Numbered from the stretch's first letter, positions 7,133-15,097 are shown. The stretch: 58,759 nucleotides of DNA from Nitrospirota bacterium (GCA_028876065.1 JAGWTI010000010.1:1-58759), one strand, 5' to 3'. Numbers and translations are program-made. The notes: generated by a model not told the origin, from the letters alone.

Positions 7133-7770
7133 ACGATCGCGAACTCACGATCGAGATCTACTCCGATGTCGTCTGTCCCTGGTGCTTTATCGGGAAGCGC
7201 CGGCTGGAGCGGGCGTTGGATCAGACGAAGGGCGCACATCGCGCGCAGGTCCTCTGGCGTCCGTTTCAGCTGAATCCCACGATGCCCCGATCCGGCGTGG
7301 AGCGGCGCGCTTATGTGGAGGCCAAATTCGGAGGACCGCAGGCGATGCACGCGATCCAGGATCGCCTGTCGGCCGTCGGCGCGCAGGAGGGCATCGACTT
7401 CGCCTTCGATCGCATCACCACGACGCCCAACACCCTCGCCGCCCATCGCGTGATCTGGTTCGCGCAACGGGAAGGGAAACAAGACGAGGTCGTCGAAGCC
7501 CTTTTTCACGGGTACTTCGTCGAGGGTGCGGAGATCGGGCATGGCGAGGGGCTGCTCGCCCTTGCCGGACAAGCCGGGTTGGACCGGGAGCGGCTGCGCG
7601 GGTTCTTGCAGAGCGAGGAAGGATGTTCAGCCGTGAGGGAAGAGGAGGCGCGCGGTCACCGATTGGGCATCAGGGGCGTCCCCTATTTCGTGTTCAACGG
7701 AGCCGAGGCCCTCTCGGGCGCGCAACCGGTCGACACGTTTGTCTCGACCATCGACCGGCTGTCGCGGTGA
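7129..7770 (+). CDS. DsbA-family oxidoreductase, FrnE-like
   Basis: The 213-aa thioredoxin-fold protein has the redox motif C-P-W-C at residues 16-19 and no signal peptide, so it acts in the cytoplasm. The pattern IEIYSDVVCPWCFIGKRRLE plus the C-terminal cis-Pro loop GVPYFVFN identifies the FrnE/2-hydroxychromene isomerase-like branch of DsbA proteins. FrnE members act as disulfide oxidoreductases or isomerases under oxidative stress. The ATG overlaps the pirin stop codon. A thiol enzyme placed here fits handling of electrophile or thiol damage. Confidence 0.9.
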   Translation: MNDRELTIEIYSDVVCPWCFIGKRRLERALDQTKGAHRAQVLWRPFQLNPTMPRSGVERRAYVEAKFGGPQAMHAIQDRLSAVGAQEGIDFAFDRITTTPNTLAAHRVIWFAQREGKQDEVVEALFHGYFVEGAEIGHGEGLLALAGQAGLDRERLRGFLQSEEGCSAVREEEARGHRLGIRGVPYFVFNGAEALSGAQPVDTFVSTIDRLSR

Positions 7771-7797
7771 CGGAGAGTCGCGAAAGGAGGCTGCGTC

Positions 7798-8232
7798 ATG
7801 GCGGTGCAAGTCCACGGATGCAATCATATTGTGATCGAGGTGACCGACGCCAAGAAGGCCGTGAAGTTCTATTCGGACGTCTTCGGGTTGACCATGCTCC
7901 GGGGCGGCGAAGGCGCCGCCTGGTGCAAGCTGGGGGAGCACCAGTTCATGGCGATCTTTGAAGTCGATACGCTCCAACCCGACCGTGTAAAACACTTCGG
8001 CCTCATGGTGCGCGACGAAGCCCAGATCGAAGAGGTCCGGAGGAAGCTCACCAAAAAGTATAAGCTCAAGCTCCATCCGGACTTCCGGTGCGATTTCCGC
8101 GATCCCTGGGGCAACCGGATCCAGGTGGGCGACCTCCACGATGAGTCGCTGGTCTGGCTGTTGCCCTACCGGGAAGTCCAACAGGCCGGCGTGACCTTTA
8201 CGACGGCGAAGAAATCACGGTCGCTCACGTGA
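7798..8232 (+). CDS. VOC (glyoxalase/dioxygenase-fold) protein, 144 aa
   Basis: Two beta-alpha-beta-beta-beta modules typical of the vicinal oxygen chelate superfamily are visible: CNHIVIEVTDAKKAVKFYSDVFGL and then KHFGLMVRDEAQIEEVRRKL, ending with DPWGNRIQVGDL. The usual final glutamate ligand appears replaced in RIQVGD, so metal binding may be altered. A strong AAGGAGG lies about 10 nt upstream of the ATG. It stands 27 bp after the frnE-like gene in the same operon. Likely roles are glyoxalase, catechol dioxygenase or electrophile binding; substrate not deducible. Confidence 0.82.
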   Translation: MAVQVHGCNHIVIEVTDAKKAVKFYSDVFGLTMLRGGEGAAWCKLGEHQFMAIFEVDTLQPDRVKHFGLMVRDEAQIEEVRRKLTKKYKLKLHPDFRCDFRDPWGNRIQVGDLHDESLVWLLPYREVQQAGVTFTTAKKSRSLT

Positions 8233-8273
8233 CGGCAGGCCGGTCACACGGTGAGCGTGCCGGAGGAGGCGCG

Positions 8274-8948
8274 ATGAGCCTGGAGGGAAAAGTCGTGTTG
8301 ATCGCCGGAGGATCGGGGGCGTTGGGGCGGACCGTCGTGCCGGCGTTTGCGTTGGCCGGCGCGCAGGTGATCACGATGGACCGCCACCCCCCGTCGGGCC
8401 AAGTCGAGGGGCGGCAGGCGATGCAGGCCGACGCGACCGACGAGGCGGACGTGCAACGTCTCGTGGCCGATGTGCTGCGGCGGGCCGGTCGCATCGACGT
8501 GCTGATCAATCTCATCGGTGGATTTGCCATGGGGCGCGTGGTGGAGACGGACGTGGCGGCCTGGCAACGAATGCTGACCATGAATCTTACCGCGGCGTTT
8601 CTGCTCTCCAAGGCGGTCCTTCCGCCCATGCTGGCCAGGAGGACGGGGCGCATCGTGCATGTCGCGGCCCGCGCGGCGGTGGACCCCTTCCCCGGCGCGG
8701 CGGCCTATGTCGTGTCGAAAGCGGGACTGGTGGCGCTGGTGCGGACCCTCGCGATGGAAGTGGCCGGGTCCGGCGTGACGGTCCACGGCCTGTTGCCGAG
8801 CACCATCGATACGCCGGCCAATCGGAGCAGCATGCCCGAGGCCGATCCGGCGACCTGGGCCAAGCCGGAATCCATCGCGCAGGCGCTGCTCTTTCTTGCG
8901 GCCGACGAGGCGGGACAGTTCAACGGCGCCTTGATTCCCGTCGGGTAA
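8274..8948 (+). CDS. SDR-family oxidoreductase with altered catalytic Ser
   Basis: The 224-aa Rossmann enzyme has a nucleotide loop AGGSGALGR at the N-terminus, DVLINLIGG in place of the usual NNAG, and the YVVSK active-site pair Y-x3-K. The serine expected 13 residues before the tyrosine is alanine (VHVAARAAVDPFPGAAAY), so the classical Ser-Tyr-Lys triad is incomplete. I begin at the ATG at 8274, preceded by GGAGGAGG. It may still reduce or bind a carbonyl substrate, or serve another role. Fourth gene of the operon, 15 bp before the next. Confidence 0.85.
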   Translation: MSLEGKVVLIAGGSGALGRTVVPAFALAGAQVITMDRHPPSGQVEGRQAMQADATDEADVQRLVADVLRRAGRIDVLINLIGGFAMGRVVETDVAAWQRMLTMNLTAAFLLSKAVLPPMLARRTGRIVHVAARAAVDPFPGAAAYVVSKAGLVALVRTLAMEVAGSGVTVHGLLPSTIDTPANRSSMPEADPATWAKPESIAQALLFLAADEAGQFNGALIPVG

Positions 8949-8963
8949 CGAGGAGGGGACATC

Positions 8964-9410
8964 ATGCAAGCCCACTATCTCGGCCATGTCGTGTTCTATG
9001 TGAAAGATCTCGAGCGGTCGCTGGCCTTCTATCGGGATCTGCTCGGCTTCAAGGAAGTCGGACGCATTTTCAACGGACAGGCCGCGGCCCTGACCTCCGG
9101 CCGGACGCACCACGAACTGCTCCTGATCCAGGTCGGAGACGCGCCGGGTCCTCCAGCCGGCAGGCGGCGGGGACTCTACCATGTCGGCATCAAGGTCGGC
9201 GACAGCTTGGACGAGCTGCGGGCTGCCAAGCGCGAGCTGGAAGCGGCCGGCATCACGATTGACGGTATGAGCGACCATACGGTGAGCCAGAGCCTGTATC
9301 TCCAGGATCCGGACGGCAACGAGGTGGAAGTGTACGTGGATGCCGACGCGTCCATCTGGAAGAACGACCCGGCGGCAGTCGTGTCGCCGATCAAGCCGTT
9401 GCATCTCTAG
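8964..9410 (+). CDS. VOC-family protein, catechol dioxygenase/glyoxalase-like
   Basis: The 148-aa VOC protein has both modules intact: LGHVVFYVKDLERSLAFYRDLLGF at the N-terminus with a first His, then LYHVGIKVGDSLDEL with a second His, and YLQDPDGNEVEVYVD with the terminal Glu. These are the ligands expected for a single metal site, unlike the more degenerate VOC gene upstream. It resembles CatE and fosfomycin/glyoxalase relatives. GAGGAGGGG lies before the ATG. Operon position suggests removal of toxic carbonyl or catecholic compounds, which is inference. Confidence 0.88.
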   Translation: MQAHYLGHVVFYVKDLERSLAFYRDLLGFKEVGRIFNGQAAALTSGRTHHELLLIQVGDAPGPPAGRRRGLYHVGIKVGDSLDELRAAKRELEAAGITIDGMSDHTVSQSLYLQDPDGNEVEVYVDADASIWKNDPAAVVSPIKPLHL

Positions 9411-9493
9411 CGAGCCTGTGTCGCGCTGCGGTTTGCCTCCGTCGGTGTACTGTGTGATGATGCGGCCCATCAGGGCGCGGTGAGGACCATACC

Positions 9494-10465
9494 ATGAACG
9501 AAGCCGCCGAGTTTCTGCTCCACCATGGCGAGTCCGTCCTCTTCTGGGTGGTCTTTGCCGAGCAGATCGGGCTGCCGATCCCCGCCATTCCTTTGCTCAT
9601 CGCGGCCGGTGCGTTGGCCGGCGCCGGCACCATGAGCGTCTGGGCCGCCGTCAGCGTGCCGATCCTCGCGTCGCTCGGGCCCGATCTCTTTTGGTATTAC
9701 CTGGGCCGCCACCGAGGCGGCCGGGTCTTGAGTCTCCTCTGCCGCATCTCGCTGGAGCCGGATTCCTGCGTGCGCCGGACGGAACAGATGTTCTTTCTGC
9801 ACGGGGTCCGCACGCTCATCGTGGCCAAGTTCGTGCCGGGATTGAGCACGGTGGCGCCCCCGCTGGCCGGCATGTTCAACATGAGCCTGCGCCGGTTCCT
9901 GCTCTACGACGGCTTGGGCGCGCTCCTCTGGTCGGGCACCTGCGTGGGGCTCGGCTGGCTGTTCAGCAGCCAGTTGGAGCGGCTGGCCCTGCTCCTGGCT
10001 CAGGCGGGGGCCGCCTTCCTGCAAGTGCTCGTCGGCGCCTTCGTGGTGTACCTGGGGTACAAGGTATTTCAGCGGCAATTGTTCTTGCGGGAACTGCGGA
10101 TGGCGCGCATCACGGTGGACGAACTCCGGGAGCGGCTGGAGGCCGGCGAGGAAGTGGCCATCGTGGACCTCCGCCATCCCATGGACCTGGAGATCGATCC
10201 GCACATGATCCCCGGCGCCTGGCACATGCCGATGGAAGAACTTGAGCAGCGCCACCATGAGATTCCGCGCGACCGGGACATCGTGCTCTATTGCGCGTGC
10301 CCCAATGAAGTGACCAGCGCCAGGACGGCGCTCATGTTGAAGCGGAAAGGCATCACGCGGGTCCGGCCCCTGGAAGGCGGGATCGACGCGTGGCGCGAGC
10401 GCAACTATCCGGTCGAAGCCCGGCCGTCGCCGGCCGCCGCCCCCACGGTGGCGATACGCGGCTGA
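9494..10465 (+). CDS. DedA-family membrane protein fused to a rhodanese domain
   Basis: The 323-aa protein has an N-terminal DedA/SNARE-associated module of about 195 residues, with several hydrophobic spans and the family segments EQIGLPIPAIPLLIAAGAL and VAKFVPGLSTVAPPLAGM. A cytoplasmic rhodanese domain (about 205-310) follows, with active-site loop YCACPNEVTS whose first Cys is the likely sulfur carrier. DedA proteins are lipid-flipping or transport-like inner-membrane proteins, and rhodaneses move sulfane sulfur. The fusion links membrane and sulfur chemistry in one chain and occurs in several bacterial groups. It fits an operon for thiol and electrophile stress. Confidence 0.9.
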   Translation: MNEAAEFLLHHGESVLFWVVFAEQIGLPIPAIPLLIAAGALAGAGTMSVWAAVSVPILASLGPDLFWYYLGRHRGGRVLSLLCRISLEPDSCVRRTEQMFFLHGVRTLIVAKFVPGLSTVAPPLAGMFNMSLRRFLLYDGLGALLWSGTCVGLGWLFSSQLERLALLLAQAGAAFLQVLVGAFVVYLGYKVFQRQLFLRELRMARITVDELRERLEAGEEVAIVDLRHPMDLEIDPHMIPGAWHMPMEELEQRHHEIPRDRDIVLYCACPNEVTSARTALMLKRKGITRVRPLEGGIDAWRERNYPVEARPSPAAAPTVAIRG

Positions 10466-10502
10466 TCGCCGCGCCGGCGCGGATGCGGACAGGAGGAAGC
10501 CC

Positions 10503-11360
10503 ATGAGCGAAACGCCGATCGTGCTAGTCACGGGCGCCACGGGACAACAGGGAGGGGCGGTGGCCAGGAGCTTGTTGCGCCGGGGCCAGAAGATCCGCGC
10601 CCTCACCCGCAACCCGGCCAAAGCGGCCTGGCTGGCGAAGGAAGGCGCCGAGGTGGCGCAGGGCGATCTCACCGATTCGGCGTCGCTCCGGGCGGCGCTG
10701 CAAGGAGTGCAGGGCGTGTTCGCCATGTCCACGCCCTTCGAAGCCGGGATGGAGGAAGAGGTCGCGCAAGGCACGATGCTGGCCGACCTGGCCAAACAGG
10801 CCAGGGTGCGACACTATGTCTATACCTCGGTCGGCGGGGCCGAACGCAACACCGGCATTCCCCATTTCGACACCAAGTGGCAGGTCGAGCAGCACATCCG
10901 GAAGATCGGCCTCCCCGCCACGATTCTCCGGCCCGTCTGGTTCATGGAAAACTTCGGCACCTTTTGCCGCCCCTTTATCCTCCAGGGGACGCTGGCGCTC
11001 CCGATGAAACCCGACCGCACGTTGCAGATGGTCGCCCTCCAGGACATCGGGGAGTTCGGGGCCTCGGCCTTCGTCCGCCCCGACGACTTTCTCGGTCAGG
11101 CGATCGAACTGGCGGGAGACGAGCTGACCATGACGGACGTCGTGCGGCACCTGTCGCGCACCATGGGTCGTCCGATTCGATTCCAGCAAGTCCCGGACGA
11201 CCAGGCCCCGGCCGCCTTCGGGGACGATTTGGCCGCAATGTTCCGATGGTTCAACGAACAAGGCTATCAGGGGGACATCGAAGGGCTCGAACGGCGCTAT
11301 GGCATCCCGCTGACGAAATTCACGGAAGTGATTGCTTCCGCCGACTGGGCCAGGGAATAA
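10503..11360 (+). CDS. NmrA-like NAD(P)-binding protein
   Basis: The 285-aa atypical SDR has GATGQQGG at residues 11-18, the NmrA/quinone-oxidoreductase-2 version of the dinucleotide motif, then VYTSVGGAERNTGIPHFDTKWQVEQHI and RPVWFMENF typical of this branch. NmrA-like proteins bind NAD(P) and act as redox sensors or reductases (YtfG/QOR2 reduces quinones). AGGAGG lies just before the ATG. A quinone oxidoreductase gene follows after 40 bp, which supports a shared redox role. Confidence 0.88.
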   Translation: MSETPIVLVTGATGQQGGAVARSLLRRGQKIRALTRNPAKAAWLAKEGAEVAQGDLTDSASLRAALQGVQGVFAMSTPFEAGMEEEVAQGTMLADLAKQARVRHYVYTSVGGAERNTGIPHFDTKWQVEQHIRKIGLPATILRPVWFMENFGTFCRPFILQGTLALPMKPDRTLQMVALQDIGEFGASAFVRPDDFLGQAIELAGDELTMTDVVRHLSRTMGRPIRFQQVPDDQAPAAFGDDLAAMFRWFNEQGYQGDIEGLERRYGIPLTKFTEVIASADWARE

Positions 11361-11400
11361 TCATCGGGAAGGTCCCGGACCGAAGCCCGAGGAGGAACGC

Positions 11401-12360
11401 ATGAAGGCGATCAGAGTCCATCAATTCGGTGAACCGGACGTCATGAAGCTGGAGACCCTGCCCGATCCGACGCCGGGGCCGGGCGAAGTGCTCGTGCGGG
11501 TCAAGGCGGCCGGCGTGAATCCCGTGGACACCTATATTCGGGCCGGCTCCTACGGGAAGCTGCCGATGCCCTATACGCCGGGCCTGGATGCGGCCGGGAC
11601 GGTGGAGGCGGTCGGCGTGGGCGTGAAGGTCTTCAAGGCGGGCGACCGTGTCTACACGTCGGGCACCCTTACCGGCGCCTATGCGGAGAAAACCCTCTGC
11701 AAGGTCGAACACGTGCACCGGCTTCCGGACCAGGTGACTTTCGCGCAAGGGGCCGGGATGAACGTGCCCTATGCGACGGCCTACCGCTCGTTGTTCCAGA
11801 AAGCGCGGGCCAAAGGCGGAGAGATCGTCCTCATCCACGGCGCGAGCGGCGGGGTCGGAGTGGCCGCCGTGCAGATCGCGCGGGCCGCCGGTATGATCGT
11901 GATCGGCACCGCCGGGTCGGACAAAGGGCTGGCGCTTGTGAAGGAACAGGGCGCTCACCACGTGCTGGACCATCGGAAGCCGGACTACCTGACCCAGGTG
12001 ATCGGACTCTCGGACGGGCGAGGGGTGGACGTGATCCTGGAGATGTTGGCCAACGTCAACCTGGGGAAGGACCTCACCATCATGGCGCCGGGCGGCCGCG
12101 TGGTCGTGATCGGCAGCCGGGGCTCGGTCGAAGTCAGTCCTCGCGAACTCATGGTGCGGGACGCCACCGTGCTGGGCATGGTCCTCTTCAACGCCACGCC
12201 GGCGGAGACCGCGAGCATCCATGCGGCCCTGGTGGCTGGGTTGGAGAACGGTACCTTGCGCCCCGTCACGGGCCGGGAACTGCCGCTGGCCGACGCGCCG
12301 CAGGCCCACAAGGCGGTGATGGAATCGGGGGCGTATGGCAAGATCGTGCTGCTTCCCTAG
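11401..12360 (+). CDS. Zinc-less quinone oxidoreductase (MDR/QOR family)
   Basis: The 319-aa medium-chain reductase has VNPVDTYIRAGSYG in the N-terminal catalytic domain and the nucleotide motif GASGGVGVAAVQIA near residue 148. It lacks the cysteine cluster of structural zinc, as usual for NADPH:quinone reductases (QorA, crystallin zeta). It probably reduces quinones or enones with NADPH. The start is the ATG preceded by GAGGAGGAACGC. A perfect 18-bp palindrome begins directly after its stop and may end part of the operon transcript. Confidence 0.9.
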   Translation: MKAIRVHQFGEPDVMKLETLPDPTPGPGEVLVRVKAAGVNPVDTYIRAGSYGKLPMPYTPGLDAAGTVEAVGVGVKVFKAGDRVYTSGTLTGAYAEKTLCKVEHVHRLPDQVTFAQGAGMNVPYATAYRSLFQKARAKGGEIVLIHGASGGVGVAAVQIARAAGMIVIGTAGSDKGLALVKEQGAHHVLDHRKPDYLTQVIGLSDGRGVDVILEMLANVNLGKDLTIMAPGGRVVVIGSRGSVEVSPRELMVRDATVLGMVLFNATPAETASIHAALVAGLENGTLRPVTGRELPLADAPQAHKAVMESGAYGKIVLLP

Positions 12361-12378
12361 CAGGCTGCCGGCAGCCTG
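12361..12378. repeat. 18-bp perfect palindrome after the QOR gene
   Basis: CAGGCTGCC followed by GGCAGCCTG. It can form a compact hairpin but no T-run follows, so termination is uncertain. The next 60 bp (ctgctgaaaatcg, ttctcggtcgc, gactcaac) resemble one arm of mobile repeat elements I recall from Nitrospira genomes. Confidence 0.5.
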
Positions 12379-12460
12379 CTGAAAATCGTCTCCAACTTTG
12401 TTCTCGGTCGCTCCGCCGACTCAACATATTACCTCAATGACGTCTATCGTGAGCGATGGC

Positions 12461-13147
12461 ATGAAACGCGCGATCTGCCTCCAGCATGTGGCGTTCGAGG
12501 GGCCCGGAGCCTTTGCCGATCTCCTGGTCGGCAAGGACTTCATCGTTTCCAACCACCTGGTCCCCAAGGTCGGCTTGCCGCCCGATGCGGGGGATGTGCT
12601 GCTGGTGATGGGCGGCCCCATGTCGGTCAACGATCCGGAACATTGGATCGAGGCGGAGACGACCTTCATCCGGGATGCGGTGGAGAGCGGAACGCCGGTG
12701 CTTGGCGTCTGTCTGGGGGCGCAGTTGTTGGCCAAGGCGCTCGGCGCGCAAGTGGCGCCTGGTCCCGGCGTGGAGATCGGGATGACGCCGATCAACCTCA
12801 CCGACCAAGGCCGCGAGGATCCGGTCTTCGGGACCCTGCCCGATCCGCTCGAGGTCTTCCAGTGGCATGGCGAGGCCTTCGATCTGCCCGATGGAGCAGT
12901 CCCCCTGGCCTCCTCCTACTTGTTCCCCTTGCAGGCTTTCCGGTTCGGGTCGAACGCGTACGGAGTCCTGTTCCACCTGGAGATGCAGCGGGACGGGATC
13001 GAAGCCCTCTGCCAGGAATGTCCGGGGGACGTGACCAAGGCCGGACAGGACCCTTCCTCCCTGCTCCGCCACGCCGAGCCGCATCTGCCCCGCTTGCATT
13101 CGGTCGCCGAGCGGCTTATCGCCCATCTGACCGAGCCAACACGTTGA
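12461..13147 (+). CDS. Class I glutamine amidotransferase-like protein
   Basis: The 228-aa GATase1 domain has nucleophile elbow GVCLGAQLLA (Cys 84), oxyanion strand VLLVMGGPMSV near residue 50, and catalytic His-x-Glu FHLE (His 172, Glu 174), so it looks active. It is the type annotated as GMP synthase-like amidotransferase, which releases ammonia from glutamine or hydrolyses gamma-glutamyl peptides. Starts upstream in the same frame fall within repeat-like DNA, so I choose MKRAICLQHV at 12461, though the ribosome site is weak. It may be the last gene of the stress operon, where gamma-glutamyl chemistry on thiol adducts would make sense, but this is inference. Confidence 0.8.
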   Translation: MKRAICLQHVAFEGPGAFADLLVGKDFIVSNHLVPKVGLPPDAGDVLLVMGGPMSVNDPEHWIEAETTFIRDAVESGTPVLGVCLGAQLLAKALGAQVAPGPGVEIGMTPINLTDQGREDPVFGTLPDPLEVFQWHGEAFDLPDGAVPLASSYLFPLQAFRFGSNAYGVLFHLEMQRDGIEALCQECPGDVTKAGQDPSSLLRHAEPHLPRLHSVAERLIAHLTEPTR

Positions 13148-13177
13148 TTGCGGCCCTCCTCCTGAAGTAACCTGTGT

Positions 13178-13265
13178 AGCTCAAGCCGTCAGCCGTGGGT
13201 CAGCTCTCAGCTTTAGCAAGAGGGCGGATATTCCAAGAGCTGATAGCTGACTGCTGATGACTGGA
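13178..13265. repeat. Degenerate heptamer array B (inverted arms)
   Basis: Left arm: AGCTCAA, GCCGTCA, GCCGTGG, GTCAGCT, CTCAGCT (13178-13212). Right arm: AGCTGAT, AGCTGAC, TGCTGAT, GACTGGA (13238-13265). The arms are roughly reverse complements around an 18-25 nt loop. It lies between the amidotransferase gene and dapL. Confidence 0.75.
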
Positions 13266-13293
13266 AGCTCTTCAACGAAAGGAGCCAGTTCGC

Positions 13294-14469
13294 ATGGCCG
13301 GATTTCCGATTGAATTTGCGGGCCGAATCAAGACCCTGCCGCCCTACTTGTTTGCCGCCATCGACGAGATGAAGCAAAAGGCCATCGCGCGGGGCGTGGA
13401 TATCATCAATTTGGGCATCGGCGACCCGGATCTGCCGACGCCGAAGCCGATCATCGATGCGCTCGGCCGAGCCGCCGCCGATCCCAAGAACCATCAATAC
13501 CCGTCCTATGAGGGGATGCTCGCCTTCCGCAAGGAAGTGGCGGACTGGTACAAGCGGCGGTTCAATGTCACGCTGGATCCGGTCTCCGAGGTCTTGACGT
13601 TGATCGGCTCCAAGGAAGGCATCGGCCATATCCCCCTGGCCTTCGTCGATCCGGGCGATGTCGTCCTCGTGCCGAGCCCCGGATACCCGGTCTATCCGGT
13701 GGGAACCAGCTTTGCCGGCGGGCAGTCGTACCTCATGCCGCTGGAAAAGAAGAACGGGTTTCTCCCCGATCTCGACGCGGTTCCCAAGGACGTGGCCAAG
13801 AAGGCCAAGCTCATGTTCCTCAACTCCCCGAACAATCCGACCTCCGTGGTCATGAGCAAGGATTATTTCAAACAGGTCGTGGCCTTCGCGCAGGAACATC
13901 AGGTCATCGTCTGCCACGACGCGGCCTATTCGGAGATTTTCTACGACGGCAGGCGGCCGGCCAGTTTTCTGGAGATTGACGGAGCCAAGGACGTCGGCAT
14001 CGAGTTCCACTCCCTCTCCAAGACCTACAACATGACCGGCTGGCGCATCGGCTTCGCGGTGGGCCACAAGCAGGTCCTGACCGGGCTGGGGAAGGTGAAG
14101 AGCAACCTGGATTCGGGCGTCTTTCAGGCGGTGCAGGAGGCGGGCATCGCGGCGCTGCGGCTGGACGACTCGGTCACCGACGGGCTGCGCAAGGTGTATC
14201 AGGAGCGCCGTGACGTGCTGGTGCCGGGGCTCAAGAAGCTTGGGCTGGAGGTGGACCCGCCCCCAGCGGCCTTCTATATCTGGGTCATGGTGCCCAAGGG
14301 CTATACCTCCGCGTCCTTCACCGCGCATTTGCTGGAGACGGCCGGGATCGTCACCACGCCGGGCAACGGCTTCGGGGCGCCGGGCGAAGGCTACATCCGC
14401 ATGACCGTGTGCACGACCAAGGAACGGCTGGCGGAGGCGGTGGAACGGATCAAGAAAGCCGGCTGGTAG
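13294..14469 (+). CDS. dapL: LL-diaminopimelate aminotransferase
   Basis: The 391-aa fold-type I PLP enzyme has IINLGIGDPDLPTP near residue 38, SPNNPTS near 178, the Schiff-base lysine in SLSKTYNMTGWRIGF (Lys 243), and GEGYIRMTVC near the C-terminus. The opening FPIEFAGRIKTLPPYLFAAIDEMK is characteristic of the DapL2 type. It converts tetrahydrodipicolinate to LL-diaminopimelate in one step with glutamate, replacing DapD/C/E. DapA, DapB, DapF and LysA are encoded at 32169-36102, so the route is otherwise complete in the window. AAAGGAG lies 9 nt upstream. It is monocistronic between two non-coding stretches. Confidence 0.9.
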   Translation: MAGFPIEFAGRIKTLPPYLFAAIDEMKQKAIARGVDIINLGIGDPDLPTPKPIIDALGRAAADPKNHQYPSYEGMLAFRKEVADWYKRRFNVTLDPVSEVLTLIGSKEGIGHIPLAFVDPGDVVLVPSPGYPVYPVGTSFAGGQSYLMPLEKKNGFLPDLDAVPKDVAKKAKLMFLNSPNNPTSVVMSKDYFKQVVAFAQEHQVIVCHDAAYSEIFYDGRRPASFLEIDGAKDVGIEFHSLSKTYNMTGWRIGFAVGHKQVLTGLGKVKSNLDSGVFQAVQEAGIAALRLDDSVTDGLRKVYQERRDVLVPGLKKLGLEVDPPPAAFYIWVMVPKGYTSASFTAHLLETAGIVTTPGNGFGAPGEGYIRMTVCTTKERLAEAVERIKKAGW

Positions 14470-14490
14470 GGGGCAGAAGCTAGGGCTCCC

Positions 14491-14712
14491 TGGCTGACTC
14501 GCCGTGCTCGCGCAACGCGCGGCCTCGGAAGGCCCTCGTTGGACGCGCGCAGTTGCGAGTCAGCCACGTCGCCTCTAATTTAAAGAGTGTGGGCGGGGAC
14601 AGCCCGCTGACAGGCCTGTCCCCGCTCGGACAAGATTCCTTGCCGTCTCATCGTCTTGGGATAAAATCCCGAGACGTGCGCAGTCAGGCCCAACTCGCCC
14701 ACCCCGCCGGGG
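14491..14712. other. Structured intergenic stretch with four hairpins
   Basis: The 370-bp gap after dapL has no credible gene. It holds a long foldback with perfect 12-bp arms at 14491-14502 and 14555-14566 and nested pairs (CAACG/CGTTG, GGCCT-CGGA-AGGCC). Next come a 10-bp stem at 14593-14602/14616-14625, an 11-bp stem with AAA loop at 14652-14662/14666-14676, and CCCC-GCC-GGGG at 14702-14712. It could be an RNA or a nest of repeat elements. Confidence 0.5.
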
Positions 14713-14803
14713 CGAGAATAAGGGAAAGGACAAAAACTATAGCAGGTGAGACAGTCGGCAACGGAAGCACGTCTCCACACTGGCGATATAAAGACGCACG
14801 ACA

Positions 14804-14809
14804 TATAAT
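14804..14809 (+). promoter_or_regulatory. -10 box upstream of the PIN toxin-antitoxin genes
   Basis: A perfect TATAAT at 14804-14809 lies 30 nt before the antitoxin ATG. The hexamer 17 bp upstream (TGGCGA) is a poor -35. Confidence 0.45.
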
Positions 14810-14839
14810 GCAGCAACACAGGCTTGTCACAGGTGCCCT

Positions 14840-15097
14840 ATGAGCAGACATTCTCAAGCTGTCACGAGCGCGATCTGGGAAAAGTTGCAGAGACTCCCCG
14901 CCGGAAAGCAGGCCGCGGTACTGAATTTCGTCGAGTCGCTCGGATCGGCCCGGTCACAACGAGGCAAGGAACCGGCCGTTTACGACTACACCGCGACGGT
15001 CGTCAAGCGGAAGCGCCTCAAGAAGCTCTCGCTCGCCAAGATAGCCGCCATTGTTCGCCAAGTCCGGCATGGCCACGATTCGGCGCGCGGTCTTTGA
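14840..15097 (+). CDS. Putative antitoxin of a PIN toxin-antitoxin pair
   Basis: An 85-aa basic protein. Residues 10-35 (AIWEKLQRLPAGKQAAVLNFVESL) resemble the short helical N-terminus of DUF2281/VapB-like antitoxins, and the C-terminal half (VVKRKRLKKLSLAKIAAIVRQVRHG) is strongly positive, which would suit toxin or DNA contact. It overlaps the PIN toxin start by 29 bp, the usual arrangement of such modules. Family naming is tentative; the pairing with the toxin is the main evidence. Confidence 0.7.
   Translation: MSRHSQAVTSAIWEKLQRLPAGKQAAVLNFVESLGSARSQRGKEPAVYDYTATVVKRKRLKKLSLAKIAAIVRQVRHGHDSARGL

Noticed and set aside
12398-12460. Longer N-terminus of the class I amidotransferase
   Set aside because: It would translate repeat-like DNA after the palindrome; the conserved fold starts at MKRAICLQHV.
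14580-14819. 79-codon minus-strand frame in the dapL-antitoxin gap
   Set aside because: No ribosome site, odd composition, and it covers several perfect hairpins, which are a better explanation.
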